Source: OMIS01 sp964443885 | GTDB lineage: Bacteria > Patescibacteriota > Microgenomatia > UBA1400 > PJMF01 | NCBI GenBank assembly: GCA_964443885.1 | Contig: CAYUES010000020.1 | Coordinates: forward strand, 1 to 18,447 | Direction of reading: 5' to 3' | DNA: 18,447 nucleotides | Part shown: in pieces, positions 1 through 6,728 of the stretch | How the letters are laid out: the number at the start of each line of letters is the position of its first letter | Position numbering within the stretch: the first letter of the stretch is position 1 | Position numbers and translations under genes: made by a program | Notes under the pieces: model-generated | The model's input: the letters and a program-made list of their open reading frames with translations, nothing else | The model's database searches: none | What the model was told of the DNA's origin: nothing

Positions 1-1
1 A

Positions 2-412
2 GATGGTGAAGAAAATATTGCTCCAGTAATTGACCAAAATGTAGAAGATAATTCTTCAAGCACTTCTCTCACTACACCCAAAGTCACTACAACAGCTTTG
101 TCCAAAATCCAGTCACTCACTCAACCACTTAGTACTGCTCTTGAAGCTTCAGCTCAAAAAACTCAGGCCATCCTTGGAGCAACTTTTTCTCCAGATTTGG
201 GAAAACTACTTACTACACCACTATTTACAACTTCTACAGAAACCTCAAATGATGCAGTCGCATCTGCTTCTGCAGTCTTCGTTGGTAAGTTACATGAGCC
301 ACCAAAGCAAGTCATCATTGGTGGTATACTTAGTGGACTTGTGACAATTATCAGCTCTGCTGCCACATTGTATGGAAAAAAATTCTTTTCACTATTTGCG
401 CCGATTAGCTAA
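2..412 (+). CDS. C-terminal part of an unidentified protein with a C-terminal membrane segment (5' end outside window)
   Basis: An open frame runs from the window edge to a TAA stop, giving about 136 visible residues, so the true start probably lies upstream. The first roughly 35 residues are acidic and then Ser/Thr-rich, like an extended linker. A Thr/Ser-rich middle follows. Near the C terminus, after a PPKQ sequence, there is one hydrophobic segment of about 20 residues (starting VIIGGILSGL), then Tyr-Gly-Lys-Lys and a short tail. This layout fits a surface or periplasmic protein anchored by a C-terminal helix, but I recognise no domain and assign no function. The last 41 bases overlap the VanZ-like gene in another frame, so the two are probably co-transcribed. 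A TTG at 98 could be proposed as a start, but the open frame upstream has the same composition and no clear ribosome binding site, so a longer gene is more likely. Confidence 0.6.
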   Translation, partial: DGEENIAPVIDQNVEDNSSSTSLTTPKVTTTALSKIQSLTQPLSTALEASAQKTQAILGATFSPDLGKLLTTPLFTTSTETSNDAVASASAVFVGKLHEPPKQVIIGGILSGLVTIISSAATLYGKKFFSLFAPIS

Positions 413-761
413 TGCATGGCTACCACCTCTATTGTGGGCGCTCTTCATTTATGTAGTTTCAGACCAAGGAGTTTTGCCTTCTTTCACTGAAGTTTTTCAC
501 GACTTTATCTTCAAAAAAATGGCACACATGTTTGTGTACGGCGTTTTATATTTCCTACTACACCGTGCAATTTTAGTAACTTTTCGTGAAAAAGTTTCAA
601 AGTCTGTATGGGCTTTAGCACTTTTATTGACCTTCGTCTATGCAGCGAGTGACGAACTTCACCAGATGTTTGTACCAGGAAGATATGGTACGATACGCGA
701 TGTTGGGTATGACATGTTAGGGGCAAGTATAGTATTATTACGGCAGTATCAATATATTTAA
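372..761 (+). CDS. VanZ-like family membrane protein
   Basis: This is a 129-residue integral membrane protein with about four hydrophobic segments: near residues 16-30 (WLPPLLWALFIYVVS), 50-66, 80-93 and the C-terminal part. Family signatures are visible. They are the first-helix W-x-x-x-x-W pattern, a central K-M-A-H-x-x-x-Y-G motif, and the DELHQ-x-FVPGR segment followed by R-D-V-x-x-D-x-x-G. VanZ-like proteins are small membrane proteins named after the teicoplanin-resistance gene vanZ. Most family members have no known biochemical role and resistance should not be assumed here. The ATG at 372 lies inside the preceding gene (41-base overlap) with no clear Shine-Dalgarno. An in-frame TTG at 396 would shorten the overlap and still keep the first helix, so the start is uncertain. 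Confidence 0.75.
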   Translation: MEKNSFHYLRRLANAWLPPLLWALFIYVVSDQGVLPSFTEVFHDFIFKKMAHMFVYGVLYFLLHRAILVTFREKVSKSVWALALLLTFVYAASDELHQMFVPGRYGTIRDVGYDMLGASIVLLRQYQYI

Positions 762-796
762 CTTCTAGTTACATCACTATAACTGTGAGCCGACTA

Positions 797-824
797 TTGA
801 CTTGAGACTCCAATCATTTACACT
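797..824 (+). promoter_or_regulatory. Candidate promoter for the HU gene
   Basis: TTGACT at 797-802 matches the -35 consensus at 5 of 6 positions. TACACT at 819-824 matches the -10 consensus at 4 of 6, with a 16-base spacer. Transcription would start near 831 and leave a leader of roughly 44 bases. The position in the gap between the VanZ-like gene and HU is sensible, but the -10 is mediocre and the call rests on pattern alone. Confidence 0.4.
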
Positions 825-874
825 CACACTACGAAAAACCAAATCAAAATCGTGCATTAGAAGAAAGGAACTCT

Positions 875-1150
875 ATGACAAAATCACAACTGATTACGAT
901 TGTGGCAAAAAAAGCTCACCTCACCAAGAAAGCATCCAACGATGCAATCGAGGCTTTAGTTGAAGAAATTACTCGCGCTCTTACAAAGGGTGAAAAAGTA
1001 GTTTTATCTGGCTTTGGTACTTTATACGTCAGTCCAGTTAAAGATAAACAAGTTGTCCCTTTTGGTAACGAATCAAAACGCCAAACCATCAAAGGCCACC
1101 GCGTTGTTAACCTCAAGGTTGGCAAACCTCTTAAGAAGGCTGTTTGGTAA
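875..1150 (+). CDS. HU-family DNA-binding protein
   Basis: A 91-residue basic protein of normal HU length. HU/IHF proteins form dimers that bend and compact DNA in the nucleoid. The N-terminal half has the expected helical pattern (TKSQLI, then a second helix ending EITRALTKGEKV). The GFGT turn at residues 47-50 is followed by the beta-arm and a C-terminal GKPLKKAV close to the family's GKxLKxxV. The arm is divergent: the usual Arg-Asn-Pro tip that intercalates into DNA reads Val-Val-Pro-Phe-Gly-Asn, so the proline may be kept but its basic and polar partners are not. The start is supported by AAAGGAA at 864-870, five bases from the ATG. It has its own candidate promoter and a strong terminator and looks monocistronic. 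Sequence alone does not distinguish HU from IHF-like. Confidence 0.88.
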   Translation: MTKSQLITIVAKKAHLTKKASNDAIEALVEEITRALTKGEKVVLSGFGTLYVSPVKDKQVVPFGNESKRQTIKGHRVVNLKVGKPLKKAVW

Positions 1151-1215
1151 AGTTACCCAGCAATTATTGTTGTGAACTCGTTCATACAATACAAGCTATA
1201 CACAATTGAAATTAG

Positions 1216-1247
1216 AAAGCCCTGCTCGTGAGAGCAGGGCTTTTTGT
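1216..1247 (+). terminator. Intrinsic terminator after the HU gene
   Basis: A perfect 12-base-pair stem (left arm 1216-1227, right arm 1232-1243, core AGCCCTGCTC) closes a GTGA tetraloop and runs into TTTTTGTT at 1241-1248. This is a textbook rho-independent terminator on the plus strand, 66 bases after the HU stop codon. Confidence 0.93.
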
Positions 1248-1297
1248 TATTTAACACATCTATGAGAAAATAAGCCTGGGAGATCTTACAAAAAATA

Positions 1298-2719
1298 GTG
1301 AAACAAGAATACGCACACTACTTAGATATGAAACTGCCTCGCCGTGAAGCCATTTTTTTATTAGCAATAATTGCAGGTCGGATTGTCTATTCACTTGGAC
1401 GAAAAGTATTTGAACCTCTTCAAGGTCAGTATCAAGCAAAAAAAGAAGCATATATTGAAGCGGTCAGATTTTTAGAAAACAATAGAGAATCTTTAAGTAA
1501 ACTAGAAATTGGTTGTACGCTCTCGCCCGAACATTTAGAGTGGGCTGTGCCTGGTACAACTATTGAGCAAACTATTTCAATTTTAAAAGAACTTGGTATT
1601 ACTCAAGTGCGGTTTGCCATGCGCTGGAATCAGTGTGTAACCGAGCAAAATGAACTTGATCTTTCCTACTACCTGCCCTGGCTTAAGGCGCTCGCAGCCG
1701 CTAATATAAAAATCACACTTAGCCTTGGTCCTATTAAATCTCCCCGTTATCCTGAGGCCCATACCCCACAGAAAGTTCTTCACTTTCTGGAATATGTCTC
1801 TAACGAGTCAGCACAAAAAAACGGCGTTACTTTTGATGAACTCTCGCTTGTATTTGGTGAAGAATTTATTCACAATCTCCCACTTCAAATTTCTCAACAA
1901 CTTCGCGATCATGGACATTTGCCACCGCTCAGCCCGCATATTACTGTAGACTCTCCACTTGCACTTTTTGCACTCGATTATCTCGATAAATTGCTACTAG
2001 GTCTTAAAAAAGGACTCCAAGTTGATATTCATAAAATTGTGATGGTAAATCCAGAAAATGAGTTCCGCAACCCCTTTGGTGCGGGCAAGCTTGTAATGGG
2101 ACAAAGTTACATAGTAGAGGTTTGTAAAAGAATACAGCATGAGCTACCTTGGGTTGCATTTTTGTTTAATAACGCCGGTGTCTCGGAAACGGACATCTCT
2201 TCTCTAGAGCAAACTGTCAACGCCGTTGAAAACCTACGCGAGCTTTTTCCAGAAATTAAAACCACTGTCGGTATTGATTTGTATGAGGAGCAACAGTTTT
2301 TTAGGATGTTGCCATTCTTAAAGCTTCATCCAGATACAATTACTGGACTCTCGATCTTGTACCAGGATAATTTAGTGCGCAATACTCTAAAAAAACTTGA
2401 AGAACAGGATATTCCGTTTGAAGCTACGGAGTTGCAGTTTGAGCGTTGGGGTGGTAGTAATGAGCGTATCGGCCCGCCTGGAAGCTTGCATCACCTGCAG
2501 TATATGGTGTTGAGATATATAAGAACTTTTTTAGTCGATAAACCGCATCTAATTAGATTATGGGGAATCGAAGAATATATTGGCAGATACTTAAAAAATC
2601 CAGAAGATCCAGAAGTTGCAGCTCTCAAACTTTTAATTTCCAGTATTAATGAGTTACATAATACGGCAAAAAAATCACAACTAGTTCCTAGTCGACCTGC
2701 CAAGAAATCTAAGCAGTAG
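1298..2719 (+). CDS. Membrane-anchored putative glycoside hydrolase (clan GH-A-like TIM barrel)
   Basis: A 473-residue protein with one N-terminal hydrophobic segment near residues 18-33, a helical stalk to about residue 65, and a globular domain to about 455. The domain resembles clan GH-A glycosidase barrels. It has a strand near residues 103-110 (TQVRFAMRWN), a second near 137-143 (KITLSLG), and an Asn-Pro-Glu-Asn-Glu motif at 251-255 placed like the Asn-Glu acid/base motif after strand 4. A TELQFE segment at 377-382 could hold the strand-7 nucleophile, probably Glu378, and a late L-W-G-I-E-E segment follows. It may act on cell-surface or external glycans, tethered to the membrane. The family assignment is inference from motif order; I cannot name a GH family or substrate. 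The GTG at 1298 has only a distant GGGAG (1278-1282); an ATG at 1328 (MKLPRRE) directly before the anchor is an equal candidate. It converges on rpsI. Confidence 0.7.
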   Translation: MKQEYAHYLDMKLPRREAIFLLAIIAGRIVYSLGRKVFEPLQGQYQAKKEAYIEAVRFLENNRESLSKLEIGCTLSPEHLEWAVPGTTIEQTISILKELGITQVRFAMRWNQCVTEQNELDLSYYLPWLKALAAANIKITLSLGPIKSPRYPEAHTPQKVLHFLEYVSNESAQKNGVTFDELSLVFGEEFIHNLPLQISQQLRDHGHLPPLSPHITVDSPLALFALDYLDKLLLGLKKGLQVDIHKIVMVNPENEFRNPFGAGKLVMGQSYIVEVCKRIQHELPWVAFLFNNAGVSETDISSLEQTVNAVENLRELFPEIKTTVGIDLYEEQQFFRMLPFLKLHPDTITGLSILYQDNLVRNTLKKLEEQDIPFEATELQFERWGGSNERIGPPGSLHHLQYMVLRYIRTFLVDKPHLIRLWGIEEYIGRYLKNPEDPEVAALKLLISSINELHNTAKKSQLVPSRPAKKSKQ

Positions 2720-2762
2720 AATTACATCTAACTAAACTTATTGATTCAATCAAATAAAAATC

Positions 2763-3272
2763 TTAACGTTTTGGAGATTGGCGTTGTCGGCGAGCACTTC
2801 CACCATGTCCAACTTTACGAGTTTCTTTCATGCGATCATCGCGAGTGAGGAAACCAGCTTGTTTGAGCAATGTGCGATACTCTTCGTTGTATTTAACTAA
2901 AGCGCGTGAAATACCATGGATCAATGCGTCTAATTGTGAAGAAGCACCTGAACCATTGATTTTAGCAACGACTGAGAACTTCTTTTCAGTACCAGTTATC
3001 TTGAATGGTAAAAGGTATCGACTATCCGCATTACGAATTGTACCAAAGTATGCACCAACAACTTTGTCATTAACGACAAAATCACCAGCTGTCTGGTATA
3101 AACGGACACGAGCACTTGCTACCTTACGGCGGCCAGTTGCTTCAATGTACTCACCAGTTGGTAACGCAATAGCAGGTTGGACAGCACGAGCTGCAGAAGA
3201 AGATGAAGTTTGTGGTTGAATCTTCTTAACGATTTTTTGGACTTTGTTGTTCTTTTTAATTTTAAGTGCCAT
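2763..3272 (-). CDS. rpsI: 30S ribosomal protein S9 (uS9)
   Basis: 169 residues against about 130 usual. The S9 core starts near residue 41 with EYIEATGRRKVASARVRL, typical of the family, and the C terminus ends in Ser-Pro-Lys-Arg. The conserved basic tail of S9 reaches the P-site tRNA, and its terminal Lys-Arg is retained. The first roughly 38 residues are a lysine- then Ser/Ala-rich extension absent from most bacterial S9. An AAGGT about 10 bases before the ATG is an acceptable ribosome binding site. It is the last gene of the minus-strand cluster, 12 bases after rplM, the conserved L13-S9 pairing. Only 43 bases separate its stop from the convergent plus-strand gene, with no clear terminator. 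Confidence 0.97.
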   Translation of the reverse strand: MALKIKKNNKVQKIVKKIQPQTSSSSAARAVQPAIALPTGEYIEATGRRKVASARVRLYQTAGDFVVNDKVVGAYFGTIRNADSRYLLPFKITGTEKKFSVVAKINGSGASSQLDALIHGISRALVKYNEEYRTLLKQAGFLTRDDRMKETRKVGHGGSARRQRQSPKR

Positions 3273-3284
3273 ACAAGTGTACCT

Positions 3285-3710
3285 TTATTGTTGTTGACCT
3301 AACTGACTTTGATGAACATGATCAGTACCAGCATAAATCTTTAAGCGACTTAAGCGTGGATCTCTGAGCTTGTTATCAGGAAGCATTCTTTTTACTGCTT
3401 CACGAATTACTTTTTCTGGTTGTTTCTTAATCATTTCAGAGAAGTTAGTGGTACTTAAACCACTTTGGTATCCTGAATATGAATAGTATTTTTTATCTAA
3501 TTGTTTCGCACCTGTGACTGCAATCTCAGCTGCATTAATAATCACAATGAAGTCTCCAGCATCGATATGAGGAGTGTATTCTGGTTTGTGTTTACCCATC
3601 AAAATAGTTGCCACTTTGGTAGCAAAGCGACCTAAAACCTGGTCTTTTGCATCCATTAAATGCCAATCATGTTTAACTTGTGCGGTCGTAACCATTGTTG
3701 TTTTTTGCAT
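3285..3710 (-). CDS. rplM: 50S ribosomal protein L13 (uL13)
   Basis: 141 residues, the family's usual length. Characteristic segments are DWHLMDAKDQVLGRFAT near residues 15-31, MGKHKPEYTPHIDAGDFIV near 38-56, and the C-terminal RLKIYAGTDHVHQSQ. L13 is an early-assembling 23S rRNA-binding protein of the large subunit. The ATG has no recognisable Shine-Dalgarno; a second in-frame Met at residue 6 is a possible alternative start. It sits 3 bases after rplQ and 12 bases before rpsI. Confidence 0.97.
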   Translation of the reverse strand: MQKTTMVTTAQVKHDWHLMDAKDQVLGRFATKVATILMGKHKPEYTPHIDAGDFIVIINAAEIAVTGAKQLDKKYYSYSGYQSGLSTTNFSEMIKKQPEKVIREAVKRMLPDNKLRDPRLSRLKIYAGTDHVHQSQLGQQQ

Positions 3711-3713
3711 ACT

Positions 3714-4226
3714 TTACTTTGCGCTTTTCTTTTCTGTAGCTGCTTTTGCAGTCTTTTTAGTTGGCGTCTTAGGAGCAGTTTCTGTTTTTACCTTAGCTTC
3801 TTTTTTTACTTCAGATTTCTTTTCAGCGACTACTTTAGATTTTGGAGCACGAAGTGTTCCAACGATCTCAGGTTGATCAGTCCAAGCAATCTCCACCATA
3901 GTCGTGCTGTCACCAGCTCGAACACCAATCGTAGTAATCCGAGTAAAACCACTAGTGCGATCTTTGAAGATCGGTACCACTTGTTCTACCAAAGTATTGA
4001 CTACATCGCGTTTGCCGAAGATTTCGTGCAAACCACGACGAGATGCGAGCGTATCTTTCTTAGCTTTTGTGACAGTTTTGTCGACAATACGCTTCAGAAC
4101 TTTGGCTTTCGCCATCGTTGTTTGGATACGACCATGCTCAATTAATGAACGCATTAAATTTTTCATCAATGCTTCACGGTGCTTGGTGTCCCGATTTAGT
4201 TGTTTGCTTGCTACTCTATGTCTCAT
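3714..4226 (-). CDS. rplQ: 50S ribosomal protein L17 (bL17)
   Basis: 170 residues against about 120-130 usual. The N-terminal MRHRVASKQLNRDTKHREAL is the classic L17 start, and the core continues to about residue 120 (MVEIAWTDQP). The rest is a tail rich in Lys, Ala, Thr and Pro with low complexity. L17 binds 23S rRNA near the exit of the peptide tunnel. It follows rpoA by 20 bases, the standard end of the alpha operon. No strong Shine-Dalgarno is visible before the ATG. Confidence 0.97.
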   Translation of the reverse strand: MRHRVASKQLNRDTKHREALMKNLMRSLIEHGRIQTTMAKAKVLKRIVDKTVTKAKKDTLASRRGLHEIFGKRDVVNTLVEQVVPIFKDRTSGFTRITTIGVRAGDSTTMVEIAWTDQPEIVGTLRAPKSKVVAEKKSEVKKEAKVKTETAPKTPTKKTAKAATEKKSAK

Positions 4227-4246
4227 AATCTTGGTATCACCTGGAG

Positions 4247-5176
4247 TTACTCACCCAGTGTGACCCCTTTCTTTTCAAGTGCTTCATTAACGATTCCGAC
4301 ACTCTTCTCGCCTAAGTTTTTAACTTTAGCGATAGTGATTTTTGGAATACCTTGTAAATCTCCGACTGTCTTGAATCCACCCTTTCGTAAAGCGTTAGCG
4401 ATACGAGTTGGTAAATCAAGTTCTTCAACTGTCAAGCGAAGAGCTTCTGCTTCTGCAGGTGAAAGTTGAGTTAATGGTGCTTCTTCAACTTGGACAACTG
4501 GGTTTACAATTTGAGCGAAGTGCTTTTGTAAAATTGTTGCAGCTTGTTTAACAGCATCTGCAGGTGAGATTGTTCCATCTGTAGTAACTGTCAAGATAAC
4601 TCTGTCGTAGTCGGTGCGGCGACCAACCCGAGTTGCTTCGACTTTGTAAGAAACAGTAATAACTGGAGAATATAATGCATCGAGCATGATTTCACCAATT
4701 GAGTTACTCTTCTTTTCATCTGCAACGACGTAGCCCATACCTGTTTCGGCGACCATGTCAATTTCAAGTACTGCGCCTTTAGCAACAGTAGCGATGTATA
4801 AATCTTTGTTAACGACTTCAAAACCTGCTTCAGCTTCAATATCAGCAGCAGTCACTTCTTTTGGACCTTTTACTGAAAGGCGTAACACACCTTTGCCTTC
4901 TTGAGCAGCTTTAACACGAACTTGTTTTAAGTTTAAAGTTAAATCAAGCACGTCTTCTGTGACACCAGTAACAGCGGCATATTGGTGATCTGCACCAGCA
5001 ATACGAACTGAAGTGATAGCACATCCGGTTAACGATGTTAATAATACTCGGCGAAGCGCATTACCTAATGTGTGACCGTAGCCTTGTTCAAGAGGTTCAA
5101 TACTAATGATTGAAGCTCCGTTTTTTTGTCCTTCTTCCTTAACTTGGAAGTTGATAGACATTTGTGTGTTTGTCAT
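4247..5176 (-). CDS. rpoA: DNA-directed RNA polymerase subunit alpha
   Basis: 309 residues, close to the usual 310-330. The N-terminal assembly domain includes EPLEQGYGHTLGNALRRVLL (about residues 27-46) and the GAxITxVRIxGxxHEY-like segment, ending near residue 225. After a short linker, the C-terminal domain (about 245-309) keeps helix-hairpin-helix features. Its LPTRIANAL segment aligns with the E. coli stretch around Arg265 and Asn268, which contacts UP-element DNA, so upstream-element recognition is probably retained. A good AAGGAA (5184-5189) lies 7 bases before the ATG. The 80-base gap after rpsD is the longest in the cluster and holds a hairpin. Confidence 0.98.
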   Translation of the reverse strand: MTNTQMSINFQVKEEGQKNGASIISIEPLEQGYGHTLGNALRRVLLTSLTGCAITSVRIAGADHQYAAVTGVTEDVLDLTLNLKQVRVKAAQEGKGVLRLSVKGPKEVTAADIEAEAGFEVVNKDLYIATVAKGAVLEIDMVAETGMGYVVADEKKSNSIGEIMLDALYSPVITVSYKVEATRVGRRTDYDRVILTVTTDGTISPADAVKQAATILQKHFAQIVNPVVQVEEAPLTQLSPAEAEALRLTVEELDLPTRIANALRKGGFKTVGDLQGIPKITIAKVKNLGEKSVGIVNEALEKKGVTLGE

Positions 5177-5199
5177 ATATGTTTTCCTTGTTTCACCTC

Positions 5200-5217
5200 T
5201 TTTCTCGTCTGAGAAAA
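5200..5217 (-). promoter_or_regulatory. Hairpin in the rpoA leader
   Basis: A 7-base-pair inverted repeat (TTTTCTC/GAGAAAA, 4-base loop) lies in the 80-base gap between rpsD and rpoA, 10 bases upstream of the rpoA Shine-Dalgarno. Its downstream arm abuts a second purine-rich AGAGGTG (5194-5200). No T-run follows on the minus strand, so it does not look like a terminator. It could affect rpoA translation or mRNA processing; this is inference. Confidence 0.35.
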
Positions 5218-5256
5218 AATCTGTAACTGGATTCCTACTACTTTTTACTATTGTTG

Positions 5257-5862
5257 TTATCTACTGTAATACTCGACTACGAGTTGCTCCTGAATACCTT
5301 CTTTTACGTCACTGCGTTTTGGCAAACGAGCAATTTTTGCGACTGCTTGTTTCTTTTCGATCCACTCAACGTGAGCTTCAGAATCTTTGATTTTTTCACT
5401 CATGTCAGGTGACTTGATAATACTCTCAGTTAAGTTAACAATATCTTCAACTTGAACTTTGTAAGAAGGAATCGTTACTTTTTTGCCATTAACTCTAACG
5501 TGACCATGAGAGACTAATTGGCGAGCGCCTGCTCGAGTAATTGCCCAACCAGCGCGGTAGACGACGTTATCTAAGCGACGTTCCAACGAACTGAGCAGAC
5601 TTTCACCGGTTGCAACAGCACTGCTACTAGCTACTAAATATAAACTACGGAGTTGCTTTTCAGTAATACCGTAGATGTACTTGAGTTTTTGTTTTTCAGT
5701 CAGCTGAACACCAAAGTCAGAAAGTTTGCGCTTGCCCTTAGCCCCGTGTTGACCAGGTTTGATGCCAAGTCGCTTTGAGACAGCCACAGAATTAGACTTA
5801 AGACCTAAGTCTTCTCCAATGCGTCGTGCTAGTTTGTTTTTTGGTCCAATATATCTTGACAT
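5257..5862 (-). CDS. rpsD: 30S ribosomal protein S4 (uS4)
   Basis: 201 residues, normal length. The start MSRYIGPKNKLARRIGEDLG is typical of S4 and lacks the N-terminal cysteine cluster, so this is the zinc-free form. The S4 RNA-binding domain spans about residues 90-155 (RRLDNVVYRAGWAITRAGAR followed by HGHVRVNGKKV). S4 nucleates assembly of the 30S body and in E. coli represses the alpha operon by binding its leader. It lies 1 base after the rpsK stop, with no Shine-Dalgarno of its own, so translational coupling is likely. Confidence 0.98.
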   Translation of the reverse strand: MSRYIGPKNKLARRIGEDLGLKSNSVAVSKRLGIKPGQHGAKGKRKLSDFGVQLTEKQKLKYIYGITEKQLRSLYLVASSSAVATGESLLSSLERRLDNVVYRAGWAITRAGARQLVSHGHVRVNGKKVTIPSYKVQVEDIVNLTESIIKSPDMSEKIKDSEAHVEWIEKKQAVAKIARLPKRSDVKEGIQEQLVVEYYSR

Positions 5863-5863
5863 A

Positions 5864-6259
5864 TTATTTATTGTGCTTTGCTTTTCTTGGTCTTGTACCG
5901 TTATGTGGTGCTGGAGTCATATCAACGATCATCGGTACTTTAATACCTTGAGCCTTGAGAACACGTAAAGCGACATCACGTCCAGGACCTGGCCCTTTAA
6001 TGAATAATGACATTTGTTGCATCCCAAAGGCGCGAGCTTTATTAACTGCATTTTCAACAGTAATTGTCGCGGCATATGGGGTTGATTTGCGTGAACCAGT
6101 AAAGCCAGATTCGCCAGCAGTTGACCAACAAAGGACATTTCCTTCATCATCAGTGATCGAGGCGAGCGTTGAGTTAAAGGTTGCTGTGATATACAAGCGT
6201 CCCTTAGAAACGAGTCGTGCTTTTTGTGTTTTTTGTTTTGCTGGTGCGGGTTTTGCCAT
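5864..6259 (-). CDS. rpsK: 30S ribosomal protein S11 (uS11)
   Basis: 131 residues, normal length. The family core is clear: ITATFNSTLASITDDEGNVL, then STAGESGFTGSRKSTPYAA, then KGPGPGRDVALRVL and a C-terminal DMTPAPHNGTRPRK. S11 forms the platform of the 30S subunit and contacts mRNA near the E site. The HNG motif is kept, while the usual hydrophobic residue before PHNG is Ala and the following Cys is Thr. It lies 6 bases after rpsM and has only a weak ribosome binding site. Confidence 0.98.
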   Translation of the reverse strand: MAKPAPAKQKTQKARLVSKGRLYITATFNSTLASITDDEGNVLCWSTAGESGFTGSRKSTPYAATITVENAVNKARAFGMQQMSLFIKGPGPGRDVALRVLKAQGIKVPMIVDMTPAPHNGTRPRKAKHNK

Positions 6260-6265
6260 ATACGA

Positions 6266-6667
6266 TTATTTCTTTGCTTCTAATTTTGCTGCCATTTCTT
6301 TTGAAAGTGCGCCGACAGTCTTACGTTTACCACCACCACGTGCTGAACGGCTGTTGGTGCGAGTGCGTTGACCACGACTTGGTAACTTCATTGAGTGACG
6401 CATCCCGCGGTAAGTTTTGATACGGCGCAAACGATCGATGTTATCATTAACGATACGACGAAGATCTCCTTCAACAGCGAATCTTTCCAAAGAGCGTTGG
6501 ATGCGGTTAATTTCATCGGTAGTCAAGTCACGTGTCCGTTTGTCTGGACTAATGTTTGCTTCACGGATAATGTCGGTGGACACTTTAGGACCAACGCCAT
6601 AAATATACTGCAAGGCAATTGCAATTTTCTTTTGTTCTGGTAAGTCGATACCTGATATACGAATCAT
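6266..6667 (-). CDS. rpsM: 30S ribosomal protein S13 (uS13)
   Basis: 133 residues, slightly longer than the usual 118-125. It begins MIRISGIDLPEQKKIAIALQYIYGVG, with the helix-two-turn-helix region and the C-terminal LPSRGQRTRTNSRSARG motif of the family. The last 20 or so residues (KRKTVGALSKEMAAKLEAKK) are a charged extension. S13 forms inter-subunit bridges in the 30S head and contacts the P-site tRNA. In most bacteria rpmJ (L36) lies between infA and rpsM; here the gap is only 61 bases and cannot hold it. A candidate promoter occupies that gap. Confidence 0.98.
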   Translation of the reverse strand: MIRISGIDLPEQKKIAIALQYIYGVGPKVSTDIIREANISPDKRTRDLTTDEINRIQRSLERFAVEGDLRRIVNDNIDRLRRIKTYRGMRHSMKLPSRGQRTRTNSRSARGGGKRKTVGALSKEMAAKLEAKK

Positions 6668-6696
6668 ATGTTTTTTTCTTCTTTTAACAGGACTGA

Positions 6697-6725
6697 ACTA
6701 TATCAGGACAACCCTATTTTGAAAA
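6697..6725 (-). promoter_or_regulatory. Candidate extended -10 promoter upstream of rpsM
   Basis: On the minus strand TTTTCA (6725-6720, 4 of 6 to the -35 consensus) is followed after 17 bases by TATAGT (6702-6697, 5 of 6 to the -10 consensus). TGA directly precedes the -10, giving the extended TGn motif. Transcription would begin near 6690, leaving a leader of about 23 bases before the rpsM ATG. It lies entirely within the infA-rpsM gap, just after the infA stop codon. Confidence 0.45.
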
Positions 6726-6728
6726 GAA

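Noticed and set aside
1167..1190. Inverted repeat in the HU 3' untranslated region around TGAAC/GTTCA
   Set aside because: A 5-base-pair stem with a 2-base loop is too weak to call; the true terminator is at 1216-1247.
2741..2753. Terminator in the convergent gap between the GH-like gene and rpsI
   Set aside because: Only a 5-base-pair stem (TTGAT/ATCAA) with a 3-base loop, and no T-run follows on either strand.
2830..3219. Plus-strand open frames opposite the ribosomal genes, for example here, 3660-4145 and 13203-13595
   Set aside because: They are antisense shadows of strongly conserved ribosomal genes, with no family resemblance or ribosome binding sites.
6691..6709. Direct repeat CAGGAC in the infA-rpsM gap
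   Set aside because: Two copies of a 6-mer in AT-rich spacer DNA are within chance; the overlapping promoter is the better explanation.
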